Part shown: one piece after another, positions 24,573 to 37,437 of the stretch
Layout of the letters: each line of letters starts with the position of its first letter
How positions within the stretch are numbered: position 1 is the stretch's first letter
Made by a program: the position numbers and the translations under genes
The notes under the pieces: generated by a model
The model's input: the letters and a program-made list of their open reading frames with translations, nothing else
Told to the model about the DNA's origin: nothing
Databases searched by the model: none
NCBI GenBank assembly: GCA_003255065.1
Contig: QAOA01001539.1
Location: 220,731-284,730 of the forward strand
Source of the DNA: Cercis canadensis
Lineage: Eukaryota > Streptophyta > Magnoliopsida > Fabales > Fabaceae
Direction of reading: 5' to 3'
Length of the DNA stretch: 64,000 nt

Positions 24573-27500
24573 TCAGCTTATGGTTGAATGATATTGAAGT
24601 CGTCATCAAGACTTATGAGTTTTATGTTTCAAACCTAAAGTTGTAATCAAAAGTACAAAAAAAAAAAAAAGATTAGTCACTTTGTCTTTATATTTTATAA
24701 AAAAAAAATTCATATTTTTCTATTTTATACACATTGTTAATTAGAAACAATATACCAAATTTATTTTTAAAAATATGGCATAAAATGTAAGCTTATCATA
24801 TAATGTATAGTGATAAAACTAAGTAATTTTATATGTTCTTATTTATACATACATATTATAATATATTACATATTTGTATACACCTACATACTTATATACA
24901 CATATAATATTGAATCTTATTTTTCCTCTTTCCTTATCTATAATACTAGAGTATCCGTTTAAAGTCATATATATATAAAAGAGTATCCATTTGAAGGATT
25001 ACATATAGGGCTCAATTGAAATATTCCCTAAGGGCTAATTCTAATTGTTTTGTTTCAATACCATTATCATGTATCATGCATTATGATCACTCTTGTTTAG
25101 CTAGAGAAAATTTGATAGTTCGTATCAAGATTGAAAACTAATTGTTGGATAAAACAAAACGGTCAGGAAAATTCACTTATCCAATGATACTTAGTTCATA
25201 TCATCCTAACAACAAACTTTGACAAGCTACTCTTGCTAAATATCAATTTCCATTACCAAATGGATTAAATAAGCAATTATATATGATGAACGACATGTTA
25301 TTTTCAATTCATGAACCAATTAAGGTGAACTCAATTTTGTCTTGCATCAGTCATCAATTTTGTCAGAGAGTGATGGTAGAAGAAGCATTCAAAACTAATG
25401 GAAATAAATCCATATTTTACAGAACAGAAATAATGTAACATGTAATATACTAGTGGTCGAAGCACTCAATTACAATACAACTGCATCTTAGTTTGGAATT
25501 TCAAAGCAGGGTATGCTTGTCTAGAATCAATACAATATGAGGCCCCCAACAGAATTCAACAACTTAATTAACAACATAGTTTTAGATCAATCAAAATCTT
25601 TGCTCTTTTAGTTTTCTAAATGCACACTGAAAGGGGTCTATTATACAAATTCATGACTGTACTGACCTATTGATAACCTAGAGGAAAAGAACATAATCAT
25701 AAGAGGAGACTAATCAGTCAACAACACAAGAAAGAGGAAATCACAATGCTTACAGTCAAAGTCGTTAAAAGCAATCATTACTCAGTCTATGTGAGAAAAT
25801 AAATTAGGAACCTCTCCACATTCTTTGGACCAACATGATAACATAGCAGTGGTAGCAAACATCCAAGAATTGATTCATATACTCACATGCTTCAGGTTTT
25901 TTTTTTTTTATCACAGGACTCAGATAATATTTAGAGATAAAGGAATACTATTCTGTCTTTCTCACACATAGACACAAGGTTGTGAAGCAATAACGCACCA
26001 CGTAGTACTGGTCTTTGTTCAAAGTTGTTCGTTGGAATCGAAGAGTCTTAAAAATTGAATGTGTAAATTCATCTAGAAGAAGTCAGGAAGCTCGTGACGA
26101 CGTATTTTTTCGAGTCTTGAAAAGCTTTTTGGTTTGAGGAATGATGTTTGCTCATCTTCACGTAGAGGTGTAAAACTTTCGGGCTTATAGAGTATACATA
26201 ATTTGGGTGATGATTTAGTTAGGCTTATGTTTAAAATGAAAGCTTTAAGAATCAAACGGCCTGTGATCAAGTGGTGCTATGGTTTGAATTTCAAGTGTCG
26301 AATTGGTGAGTGCTCAATATCTATAGAAATATAGAGCATGACTTTAGGAGGAAATTGTGGGACATTTCCTGATATATCTTTTGTTTTTTTTACTGATATT
26401 TATATTTGACTAGCATTGATTCTGATTTAGGGTAGTTATTAGGCTTAATTCCCTCCCCTGATTTTCTCTTATTGACTTTCATCATGGCTATAATGGTGAC
26501 ATCCATTTGTGTATAACAATATGATACGATCAATAAAGAGATACACTTCTGCAACACTTTTCTTATCAGATTTTTCAATATAAACGTGGGAGAGGCGGTT
26601 GAGCCTTGTGGGATTCTATTCCTTAGTCTATCTTAACTACCCAAGAGGCCATGATTATTAGTTGCTTAAAGAAGTGGGTGTTATACGTGGGCTTCATACA
26701 TGGAGCATATTGAGAGGCCACTTCTCACTATTTTCGGGAGTAACTACTGCTGAGTTTTTAAGTATAAAAGGCAACACTTGAAGAGGGAAGAACATATCAA
26801 CATCACAAATATCAGTCTGCAACTTTATTTCCTTTACATTCTTTGTAGTTTCATTTCCTTTGTTTATTGTTTTCAGCCATTTATGTTCTTGTATTTCAGC
26901 TTTCCATTTTAATTTATGTACTTCATTTCATTTATCAATGCAATTTAATTCATTTCCTTCCCTTTAAACTTCTTCTATTTCAAGATTCACTTAGCTCTAG
27001 TAGTATTTTTGGAAACTTGTCGACTGTATTTGCAGCCAAGTTTCCCATAATCCTCCTTCTTTGTGTTTGGCTTGGATAACAGCACTTTCTAGGCCTAACA
27101 ATATTAATCATAATTTTTTTTTTTTTAAAAAAATTATGTTTCTCTGTCTTGAAAGAAATAACCAACCTACATATTATATATAGTTTTGTAATTTTGTTTT
27201 ATCTAAGGGAATATTTTGCATTCTTTAGTTTATAAACTTATGTTAGAGCCTAGAAGTTTTTTTTTTTTTTTTTTAATTTTGTTTTTTATTTTTCTTTGGT
27301 ACCCTTCGTAGTTCTGTTTTGACCTACACTTGCTCCTGATGTCGGAAACAAACTATTTTTTCCTTTTTTTTTTTTGTAGATAGATAAAACAAGATTTTTT
27401 AACTAGGGATAGGGGAGTGGGGATTCGAACCTAGGGCCTCAATATTTTTTTGGGAATTCCTTGAATCAATTGTGCTGTGTATATTTGTATAACCTAACTA

Positions 27501-27877
27501 ATTTTCTTCACTAAAACCATACGATTTGTAATATCATTAAATGAAATAGACATAATATGTTGTATAGCATATATAAAAAAGGAATTATTCAACGAACCAT
27601 ATCAAAGTTACTTTTGACATGATTTGTTGAAGGGAGAAAATATGTTGAGAGAGAAGAGATAAAAACAAAAAAAAAGAGAACTAACAAATTACAAGAAATT
27701 GAACTGATTTAGCAAGTGGTAAATATGTCCTTACATTTTTTGGGTTACATGATGGTAAGAAGCTCAAATCCTTAACTTTTAACAAATTATTCAAATTTCT
27801 TATCACTAGACTACAATTTTAATATTCTATCGCCATCTTTTTTTTTTGGTGAGAAAACTTTAGGGGTGAAGAGAGGC
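24573..27877. other. Intergenic region, no gene recognised
   Basis: No coding region with identifiable domains. The part 26580-27080 has features that could come from an LTR (AGTATAAAAGGCAAC at 26760-26774 as a TATA-like box followed by transcribed-looking sequence), but no paired LTR or primer site was found. The rest shows only homopolymers and short tandem A/T repeats. Confidence 0.45.
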
Positions 27878-27880
27878 TAT

Positions 27881-28280
27881 CACTATAAGAAAATTAAGAT
27901 TTTCTCACAAACTAAAAATCTGTGAGAAATTGTCAAAGAAAAAATGATGAATTCTTATAGGAAAAACAAATTTTGGATATTTCTCACGTCATTTCTCACA
28001 AACATGTATTCCGTGAGAAATCTGAGAAAGTATGGCGAGAACTTGGCTCGAAAACGTTCTCACAAACTAATGTTTTGTGAGAAAAAGGAGCATAAGTTTG
28101 CATCTATTTTTCTCGTGGATTGACTATCACTCCGTGAGAAACTAAAACATAAAGTTTTTGGATGGATTTTTTTTGTGAGAAACAAAACGCACCGTTTCAC
28201 TAGACTCCTGGAGGGAGGGAAATTTGGGCAGGCTTTTCTCACAGAATTTTCTGCGAGAACGTCCATGACAAATCTAGAAA
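27881..28280. repeat. Left subterminal repeats of the CACTA element
   Basis: Multiple copies of TTTCTCAC(A/G) and its complement (T/C)GTGAGAAA in both orientations, for example around 27901, 27928, 27982, 28012, 28057 and 28074. In En/Spm such subterminal motifs bind the TNPA protein; binding here is inferred. The minus-strand open frame at 28060-28458 overlaps these repeats and is probably not a gene. Confidence 0.8.
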
Positions 28281-29651
28281 TTTCTTCCCCACCCGAGCCT
28301 CTCCTTCTTAATTTGCAACTTAGACAAAACTTAAAAATTCGGTGATTTCTCTCCCCCCACGGACGTGGGCAATGGTTTCCGACGACTTGAGGGCGTTTTC
28401 TGGCGTGTGTGGACATTCTACTATCTCCTTTTGAAGCTTTGGAATTAAGGTAGGACATTTTTCTCTATGAATTTCTCTTATATTTTCTTTCTCAATGATG
28501 CACGAAATGGGCTAGTTTTGGTATATTTGTGGATTAGTTTAAGTGTAGATTGGTTGTGAATAGGTATTTGATGGATTATAAACTTGATTAATGTTTGGTT
28601 TAAGAGTTTGCCCTTGATGTTGAATTCAAATTTTAATTTTCAAATTGAAGTAGTTATGGATTTTTTTTTTCTATCAATTGACTGAGGGCTTTTAATGTAT
28701 GATGTATGTAGAGGGTTTTGATAAATTTTTTGAATTAGTATAAATGAATTTTAATTTTGTGAGGTTTAGAGAGTAATTTATTAAATTAAATTATGTATGA
28801 AATTGTTGAGATTTTGAGAACTCTATTTGGGGCTCTTGTTGTATGTTATATGTGCTTTGTTTGTAAAATTTTGTTTGAATTTTTTTATATAATTTTACAG
28901 TTATTCAATAATGTGGGGACGTAATAAGTTATTTGTAATGATATATGAATTGTGAGCATCTGATATACTAAAAACTTGTGGAATGAATGTACGTTAAAGT
29001 TATATTTGATAAGTTAGGTTAACTTAGAAACCCATATAAGAGTTTATTGTGTAGGACTAACTCTTAGTTAGTCCCTAATTTTGGGACTATTCTTGAAGTA
29101 GTTGTTCCACTATTAGGACAGTAGAACTTTGGGAGCAAATAGGTCAATTAAATTTTGTACCACCTCTCTTTTGTTTCTCTGGGTACATATTTTGTTGACT
29201 TATTTGGTCCCTATAAGTTTCTACTAGTGGTGGAACAAATTTCAAGAATGAGATAGAAGTCATACTTGGAGTAGAACTTAGTACCTTTGAAGCATTGAAG
29301 GAAAACATTAACAACTTCATTTTGTTTTGAATATTGAAGAAATATGGAGATCCTTGAACATCGTCATTGGATGTATGAGAAACTTGTTTTAAATAGTAAG
29401 GTTGTTAAATATGAGTTTTATGCTAGTGTATCAAACTAAGAAATTAGTTTCTGAACTTGGTTATGGGTACAAAAAGATTAACAGTTGTCCACATGAGTAT
29501 ATGTTGTATTATGGAGAAGATGAATATGCTAGGCAGTGTCGCATTTATGATGAAGGATGGTTCACAGAATTTAAAGTTGGACAAGGAAATGTTAGGGAAG
29601 TTCCAACTAAATAGATGTGGTATTTGCCAATATTCCCTAAATTGCAAATAC

Positions 29652-30917
29652 TAAGGAACTAAATGTCGTGCCGAGGTACCGTTTTGGTCACTTAGGAAAC
29701 GGAAACATTTTAGAAATTTCATGAAAATTTCGTGAAAACAGAAGAGTTTTTAAGAAACATTTTAATTAATTTTAAGTAATATTTTTTTTTTAATTTTAAA
29801 AAATTGTAACATAATATTATTGGTAGAGATATATAAAATTAGAGAGTATACTATTAAATAATTATATTTTTAAATAAATAACATTGATATAATCAAGGTT
29901 TATAAATTTGACAATATTTAGCATACATAAAACTTAATGCAAAATAAATATGATATTCTAAGTCTTAAATTACATAATACATATTATACTCTAAGTTTCA
30001 AATATTTTTAAGTAATAATTTTTTTTAATTTAAAAAAATTTTAATATAGTAATGATGATAAAATTATATAGAATTAGATAATATAATGTTAAATAACTAT
30101 TTTCCCCAAAACACAGTTGTTTTGGCTGCTTCAGTCTTACTCTCTCACGTTTCACCGTTCATTTCTTGTACCCATAGAAAACCTCTTCCATTTTCTTAGG
30201 AGTCTTTCTGTGCTTGGGAGGCATTGTAAACTGAAATCACTAGAAATTGCATTTTAGGAGCATGCAATCAGCAGTTGGAGTCTTTGGTGGTGAAACATAC
30301 AGTAATGGGATTAATGCACCTTCTCTGATTAAGGAAAATGTGGGAGACAGTTGCCGTCCTACAATTTCAAGTATGAATTGCCCACCATTTATAGTAGTGA
30401 AGCTTTGCCGAGAGCATCTGGTATATAATGTTGATAATGGGATGACGACGTCGTTTAAGCTGCAAACCCAGTTGTGCTGAAGGACCCGAAGATTCATATT
30501 CCAAGCTTTCATGGGTTGAGGTCTGGTAATTCTCTCTCTCTACTACATCTTTCTCTCTTTTCCTTTGCTACTTGTTTCCCTCTCTTCCCCTATGATCTGT
30601 TTCTCTCTCTTCCCTGTGATCTTTTTCTTTCTCTTCCGCTGTGATCTCCGTCTCCTTCTCCCTCTGCAATCTATCTCTCTCTCCCTCCCTCCCTCCCTTT
30701 CTCTGGCCTTTATCCCTTGATTCTTTTTTAGTTTGTTTCGTACCCCTTGTGGAAATTTCGTGCGTTTTTGTCTGTTTCCTCTGAAATGAACCGAAACATG
30801 CCTGTTTCCATGGAAACAACAGAATTTTTGAACTGGTCGAGTGTTTCGTGTCGTACATGGGGGAAACGGAAAAATTTCGTGTGTTTCATACGAAACGGCA
30901 CGACATTTAGTTCCTTA
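29652..30917. mobile_element. hAT-like element nested in the CACTA transposase
   Basis: 1266 bp with terminal inverted repeats of 22 bp starting TAAGGAACTAAATGTCGTGC, identical at both ends. The 8-bp flanks GCAAATAC (29644-29651) and GCAAAGAC (30918-30925) differ by one base; 8 bp is the hAT target-site length. Joining the flanks through one duplication copy gives PKLQRLF, the expected transposase reading, so the insertion followed the CACTA insertion or at least the origin of this copy. The interior has a CT-rich tract (30530-30720) and an unidentified stretch (30240-30512), with no transposase. Confidence 0.85.
30530..30720. repeat. CT-rich low-complexity tract
   Basis: Irregular TCTCTC, CTCCCT and CTTTCT units inside the nested hAT-like element. 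They explain the charge-rich minus-strand frame 30568-30858. Confidence 0.8.
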
Positions 30918-33789
30918 GCAAAGACTTTTTACATCCAATGCATTGTAAAAGAGATAAGATGGCATAAAGAACACCAACCTGAACCAGGGGTGTTGTCACA
31001 TCTATCTGATGGAGATACATGGAAGCATTTTGACATAGTTCACCCCAAATTTTGCATCAGAATCGAGGCATGTGAGGTTAGGTCTATGTGCCCATGGTTT
31101 TAGTCCTTTTGGAGTAGGTGCCAAGACATATTCATGTTGGTCTATTATCCTAACTTTCGCCTGGCATGTGTATAATAAGGCAATACATGTTCTTAACTAT
31201 TATTATTATTCTTAGTCTTCATAATTCGAAAAGCAAAATTGATGTCTTCTTGCAACCTTTACTTGACAATTTGAAATTTCTTTGGGATAAATAAGTGCAT
31301 ACTTATACCATTTCATTAAAGTAAATCTTTCAAATGAGGGCAGCTCTTTTGTGGACCATCAATGACTTTCTTACATATGAAATGCTATCTGATTGGCAAA
31401 TAGTAGGTAGGTTGGGTTGTTCGATTTACATGGGCGGTTCGAAGACATTTTATTTGAATCATGGGCGTAAAATATGTTATTTTGATTGCTATCAACAATT
31501 CTTGCCCTAAGATTATTCTTTTCGTTGTAACAAAAATAACTTCTTGAGGAATGTTACTGAGAATGACATATCACATATGCATTACTTTGAATACGAAATT
31601 TTCATACAAGTGTTGAGACAACCGAGAGTAACATAAAGTAAATGTGTTGTCTTTACTGGTTATGGTGTAACCCACAATTGGAGTAAGTGTAATATTTTAT
31701 AGGACTTACCATATTGGCATGATTTGTTAATTCCTCACAACATTGATGTGATGCATACATAGAGCACGATTCCATCCGAGTTTGGAGTTGCAAGACTTGG
31801 GCAATGGAAAGATTGCGAAACCTAGGACATTGTATACACTTAGTATTGACCAGAAGAGAGTTGTGTGTGTGTGTGTGCAGAGTTTGAAGCTTCCTTATGG
31901 ATACTAATCTGTGTCGATATGAATCTGTGGACTTTGACCTACATGAAAAGTCATGACTATCATGTGTTCATAGAGAGACTTTTACCAATTACTTTTAGTA
32001 GGTTGTCTGCTCTTGTTTGGGAACCTCTTGTTAAGTTGAGTCAATTTTTTCAAGATCTTTGCTCTCATACTTTGCGCAAGGATGACTTGCAAATAATGGA
32101 GCAGAATATTCCCATCATCTTGTGCAAACTTGAGAATATTTTCCCTCTTACTTTTTTTGATGTGATGAAGCATTTACTGGTTCATATAGTTGAAGAAGCA
32201 CTAGCGGGTGAACCTGTCCAATATAGGTGGCTGTACCTTTTTGAAAGATTTCTTCATACCTTAAAGCGAAAGGTTGAAAACTAAGCTTAAGTGGAAGGTT
32301 TAATTTGTGAAGCATACATCCTCGAGGAGACTTCAACTTTTTGTTCGTACTACTTCGAGTCTCATGTTCATTCAAAGACTAGAAGAGTGCATTGCAATGA
32401 TGATAATGGGGAAATTTATGTCGGACCACCTATTTTCGTATTCAATTATCTTGCTTTCCTCCATGGAACCGTGCAACGAAGATACCTCAATGATGAGGAA
32501 CTAGCAGCTGCAACAATGTATGTGTTGCGTAATTGCTCCAAGGTTAAACCTTACTTGAAGTAAGTTCCAATTTAATATCTTCATAATTTGTAAATCTTCA
32601 ATGTACTTACATATGTGTTAACTAATGTTATGTTTATCTTGCAAAATGTACATAGAGCGATTAACCTCATTCTACGGGAATCTCCCAAATGATTAAATAG
32701 ATAAGCACATCTCCACTAAATTTTCTCAATGGTTTAAACACACCCTTAAAATGGTATTGTCAATGGGCTTTTAATATATTTAGCTTGGGGTCCCTCAAAG
32801 AAGGTTCAAACATGGGACCGAGTAAATATCAACAGTTTTAAATTTCATACAAAAGCTTGGTCTTATGGTCAAAAAAACAAATAACAATGGAGTATGTTTG
32901 AAGGGATCTAGTTATGGCGAAGCTGAATCCCCATATTATGGGGTACTGAGAGAAATTATCGAGATTGCATATATCGGCTCACCATTTCATCAATTGATAC
33001 TATTCAATTGCACATGGTATGATCCTTCGTAGGGCTGGTTACATGTCATTAAAATGAATGACATGCACATAATTGATGCACCAAATGCCCTTGATGATCC
33101 CTACCAAGACGTACCATATCGCTCATCAGCGTTAATTGTTGATGATGATTAGACACATACATATTTGGGAGATAACATTTCAACTACTACAAAGGAAGTT
33201 GTTGCTGGTGTCAATCCAGTCATTGTCACTAATGTAGATGATGAGATACGAGAATGTGCTAAGGAAGAGGAAGAAGATGACTATAATAGCAATGATGAGG
33301 AAACTGAGAAAAATCCCCCAAGTGATTATGTACTAGAAAATGATTGATATTACATACATACTCCTCATAATTCATCAATGCTTATGTATTATTAATTACA
33401 TAGCTGCATTTCCTTCTATGTTATCTTTTTAGACATTTTATGTTTTCTAACCATTATGTGTTATATTTTTGTGTTACTGAACTCCTGTTCATATCACTGC
33501 TATTGACGCTGCATTTTTTGGTCGGCCTTCATTTCTCACCGATTTGGAACTTTGGTAGAGCCTAGACTTATGAAAAGATTCTTTTTGTATATATAAATAT
33601 TCTGTTTACAATATCCTTCATATATAGATTCTTTTGTATGCATTCTTTAATTTGTATAAAATTTGATTGCATTATGTCCATATGCTGTTGTTACTATTGT
33701 TCTGTTGGTGTTGTTGCTAGTTATTGTACTATGCATGTTTTGAGTTAGTAGAAACATAGGGTTTGGAAGGGGGATTAGGGGTATTTCTC

Positions 33790-34187
33790 GTGGAATTTCT
33801 CACAAAAAATTCCGTGGGACACTTTAAATAAAAACAATTTTTTTCTGACTTGTGATGGTTTTTCTCTTAGAAAATGTTAGTGAGAATTTTTCTCATGGAC
33901 CAATTCTGTGAGAAAAATCAGGAGCTTGTCGTGAGACTTCGCAATAGTTTCTCACGGAATATTGGTCACTTCTCACAGAAAAATTGTGAGAAATTTATCA
34001 TGACAAAATCAAGCTGAGAGAAAGTCTGAGAGAAACTTTCTCACAGGTGATATTTTCCATGAGAAATTGGGTTTGTCAAGCCATTTTTTCTTGTGCTGCT
34101 GCATCCGTGAGAAACGTGGTTCTCACAAAATTTTTACTCATTTCTCACAGATTTGTTTTGTGAGAAAATAATGTTTTTCTTGTAATG
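33790..34187. repeat. Right subterminal repeats of the CACTA element
   Basis: Repeated TTTCTCAC and GTGAGAAA motifs in both orientations up to the terminal TTTTTCTTGTAATG, mirroring the left subterminal region. Confidence 0.8.
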
Positions 34188-34190
34188 TAT

Positions 34191-35620
34191 CCTATTAAGG
34201 CTAGGACATGTTTAGAGGCTTCAATGAGAGCTTATAGTAATGAACTGCTAGTAGTGAGATTTAAACGTAAACCTTACAAGTGGTTCGATCCTTAACAATT
34301 CAACCAACTTAGCTTTTGTGGCCAACTCTATTGCTAGCTAATATGTCCCTATATAAAAACAAAGTCAAATTGTATTCAAATGAATCATGCATCTATTGGT
34401 ATAAATTTATAAAAGGAAAATATATTTGGTTAAAGAAAATTAATTATTTGAATTTTTGTCAAGAATGATGAAAGATATAACTACTATTAAATAAAAAAAT
34501 ATTCTTATCATTTTTTTTATCTAACAATTGCCTTTTAACTCCCAATAAAATTCATACTATATCCACCAAACCATATTTAGTTAAGTGGTATTAAGATTTA
34601 TAAATTATATATTTAAACTCACAATCATCACTAAAATACATAAAAAAAAGTCATACGACTAGGCTAATAGTAATACTCTTAAAATATTTTCTTTAAATTT
34701 CAACTACTAATAAAACTTATGCCATTCAAAATATAATGATGTAAATTTAATTAACATATTTTAAAGGGAACACTCTAATTGTGGAGTACTATTTAAGCCT
34801 TTAATATGGAAGTTTTATGTTTAGATTTCATTAACATAATGAAATAAATTTTTTAAAAAATATCAACACTCAATGTATAACTTCTAGTGGGCAAAAAGAA
34901 TTAATTAACATGTAAAAGAAAACATGATATCTAATTTTATTTTACTGTTCTCTCTTTCACACACAGCCAGAGCCGCAGGCAAAGACCCACTCTAGCTCTC
35001 CATGCAAGCACCAGACGGCTCATGGACTCTGTAGTCAAAGAGCTTTGATTTCTCAAAACGGCTTCTGTCAAAGTGCTTTGATTTTCCAAAAGGCTTATTG
35101 CGGCTAGTTCGGTTAGTTTTGTCGCATTTGCCCACCATCAATTGAATTTGTGTATGGAACATTTTGTAGTGTTGTTGAATGTATTTTTAATTTTTTCTAC
35201 TTATTATTATTAGTTTTATATAATTTAATAGAAAAAATACTTATAAAAAAAATTTAGTCTTGTAATTTTTACACTTTTCATTACTTTTATTTAATATTTT
35301 TCTACAATTTTATTTAACACCACTTTATTTTCTTAAAAAAGAATCACTTTCTTTTATTCTTTTTCTTTTTTGTCACTTTATTCTTTTCTTATTTTAATGC
35401 GATTTCTTTTAACACCATTTTTTTTTTTCATTTGAATTCCATCTNTTTTTCATTTGAATGCCATCTTATTTCATAATTTTAAAATCTTCTTTTATTATTT
35501 TCATCTAAATTATCTATTTTTTAATTTAGGTTAGTAGAATTTTTTTCATGGTCATTTTCATGATTGAGTGTAAAAGATAATTATTTAATTCAACTTAAAA
35601 AAGGACATATACTTATTTCT
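34191..35620. other. Intergenic region, no gene recognised
   Basis: AT-rich, stop-rich DNA between two CACTA termini. Contains the N at 35445 with a short duplicated flank (35424-35444 and 35446-35466, the TTTCATTTGAATKCCATCT block). Confidence 0.5.
35424..35466. repeat. Short direct repeat around an N at 35445
   Basis: TTTTTCATTTGAATTCCATCT is repeated after the N with one change (ATTCC/ATGCC). It fits the same joined-overlap pattern as the other N sites. Confidence 0.7.
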
Positions 35621-35830
35621 CACTACAAGAAAACAAGAAATTTCTCACGGACAACACCCAAAATTTCGTAAGAAACCTGTTTCTTACGAACTTGTCATGG
35701 ATAATTGTGTTCCATGAGAAATGTCTATGTATGCTATTTCAAGAGAAATTTTGTGAAAGATACTCTGATTTTCTCATGGACTCTTTTTCTGCAAAAACTT
35801 CTTATTAATTTTCTTCTATTGTCTAAAAAA
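35621..35830 (+). mobile_element. Isolated CACTA terminus
   Basis: Starts CACTACAAGAAAACAAGAAA, an intact CACTA end, and continues with TTTCTCACGG and CATGAGAAA motifs like the subterminal repeats of the 27881-34187 element. No matching right end or transposase follows before the ZIP gene, so this is a truncated or deleted element of a related family. Confidence 0.75.
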
Positions 35831-36437
35831 AGGTATATATATAAGCAATTATACATTTACTAGCACATTACAAAAATCTTTTTATTGTTTTCTACAAGGG
35901 ACCCATCTTTTGAAGAGTGTGATATATCTCTTCTGTTTACCATAATATTTGTCCACTACTAATTGAAGAATGAAGATTAGTATACATCTACTATTTTGTA
36001 AACCTTTAGCAAGCATATACACTTCGTAGCTTTTTGAGTTTAGTTGAATTTTTATAAATAAATAAAATTTAAGAATCGATTAAGTTAGGCTAAAACTAAA
36101 GGCATGACATGTTAGCTAATTCTATAACAAACTCAACCCAACACACGCACCTACAAGAATAACACACTTCCTCCCTTCATTTGGCATGTCTCATGCCTCT
36201 AATAATATCATAAACACGAGGCCTAATATTATACGCACAATGTTGCATACACCATGAAAGAAATACCTTGAAATGGTCAATTATATGTGTAATTCAAATG
36301 GCCAACATACATCACTAGTTTACTTCTCGTTTTGATTATATTTTAAAAGAAGATACTTTATTTGTGGATGACAAAAGCATTATATCGCTGTCCTATTTTT
36401 GTGCTTTGCATCATGCATGATCCATGAACTCTTATGC

Positions 36438-36778
36438 TATGTTTGGATGGACGGAGAAAATAGAGAGAAAAAATAGGAGGAAAGAAAAGATAGAGAATAG
36501 AAAGAAAAGAGAAAATAGTTTTGTGTGTGTGTGTGTGTATGTTTAGATGAGGTGAAATAAGAGAAGAAAATGGAGAGAAAGCAACCTTTTAAAATTTGAT
36601 AGAATATAAAATTATACCCATATACTTAAAAAATTAAAACTAGTGTTATTATTCGAGGTAAAATGGTCTCATTGTCTTTTGTAGTCCCTCCATGGCAATT
36701 TTTTTTTTTTTTTGAGCCCCACATGTACGTTTTGTTCAAATTTCCTTCTCTCATTTTCTCTTCTACAACCAAATAATG
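36438..36778. mobile_element. Possible foldback MITE with TATGTTTGGATGG end
   Basis: The left side TATGTTTGGATGGACGGAG plus a GAGAAAAT-rich arm is roughly complementary to the right side ending CTACAACCAAATAATGG. The composition is Tourist-like, but ends and target duplication are not clear. Confidence 0.35.
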
Positions 36779-37356
36779 GATAATAACTTTTTGCCTATAT
36801 TTTCTTCCCTCAATTTCTTTCACCCTATTTCTCTCTTAAACTGTTTAATATTATTCACACAAAGAATGTCAATATTGTCAGTTAGCTTTATCTTTATTAA
36901 AGACATTGACTTCTCTACTAACTCCACTTTTAATTTTCCTTTAAAGTCTTTTTCTAATTGTTCTTAATGATTTGTTGTCCTTCTGGTGGTACTAATTTGT
37001 ACTGTTTACTTTGTATAATAGAATAATAAGAATAATTTTTTTTTTCTTTTGCTACATAATAATAATAATAATATTAATATTAATAAAATAAAAATATGTC
37101 TACAAATGTGGAAATCCAACTATATTACCTTTTTAACGGGAATAATTTTGTAGGAATGTCAGCCCAAACTAAAATTCCAGGAATGAATAAATTTATCAAT
37201 ATAGTTAATTTAATTAGTATCTAATTCTACTTACGGTAATGTACTTTAGTACTTAATAGTACTTTCTCTCGTAGAAAAATTGTGTGACATATATAAGCAC
37301 CAAATTGTTATTATATGACATTATTAATTTAAAGAATTTGGTGACAAATTGATGCC

Positions 37357-37364
37357 TATATAAA
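37357..37364 (+). promoter_or_regulatory. TATA box of the first ZIP gene
   Basis: TATATAAA about 80 bp before the ATG at 37438. It lies in a block GATGYCTATATAAAGAAGCT that is conserved in front of the second ZIP gene. Confidence 0.75.
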
Positions 37365-37437
37365 GAAGCTCTTATCAAACTCTGAGCCAAACAAAATAAA
37401 AATTGCAGTGGGTAGTGACCTTGAATTGTAAGATCCA

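Larger units (their letters stand above)
29341..33347 (+). pseudogene. Decayed CACTA transposase (tnp2-DUF4218-DUF4216)
   Basis: Fragments in transposase order. At 29402-29614 the translation LVSELGYGYKKINSCP followed by YMLYYGEDEYARQC matches the tnp2 start. The nested element interrupts it at 29652-30917. After it come IRWHKEHQPEPGVLSH and a KHFDIVHPKF block, then a frameshift near 31072 into HGFSPFG. ALLWTINDFLTYEMLSDW (about 31340), DLPYWHDLL and NIDVMHT (about 31700-31760) continue tnp2. 31865-32284 is a clear DUF4218 segment (LCKLENIFPLTFFDVMKHL and PVQYRWLYLFERFLHTLKR), followed by EAYILEETSTFCSYY. A DUF4216-like YYGVLREIIEIAYIGSPF block lies near 32937-32990, and an acidic tail ends at 33347. 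Several in-frame stops show it is inactive. Confidence 0.88.
27881..34187 (+). mobile_element. CACTA (En/Spm) DNA transposon, degenerate, 6.3 kb
   Basis: The left end CACTATAAGAAAA and the complement of the right end CATTACAAGAAAAA are the characteristic CACTA termini; the right one carries a C-to-T change. A 3-bp TAT duplication flanks it (27878-27880 and 34188-34190), the length expected for this superfamily. About 400 bp inside each end carry many inverted copies of a TTTCTCAC/GTGAGAAA motif, as in the subterminal binding regions of En/Spm. Inside lie decayed tnp2-type transposase sequences and a nested element at 29652-30917. With frameshifts, stops and a nested insertion it cannot encode its own transposase. 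Confidence 0.92.

Noticed and set aside
26580..27080. Possible solo LTR with TATA-like AGTATAAAAGGC
   Set aside because: No TG..CA ends, paired copy, primer-binding site or target duplication could be found.
27405..27430. GGTTCGAATCCCC on the minus strand, like a tRNA or SINE B box
   Set aside because: No matching A box or cloverleaf at the proper distance, so no tRNA or SINE call.
28060..28458. Minus-strand frame of 132 codons
   Set aside because: It covers the CACTA left subterminal repeats, where repeated motifs keep a frame open. No domain.
30568..30858. Minus-strand frame rich in E, R and K
   Set aside because: Translation of the CT-rich tract in the nested hAT-like element.
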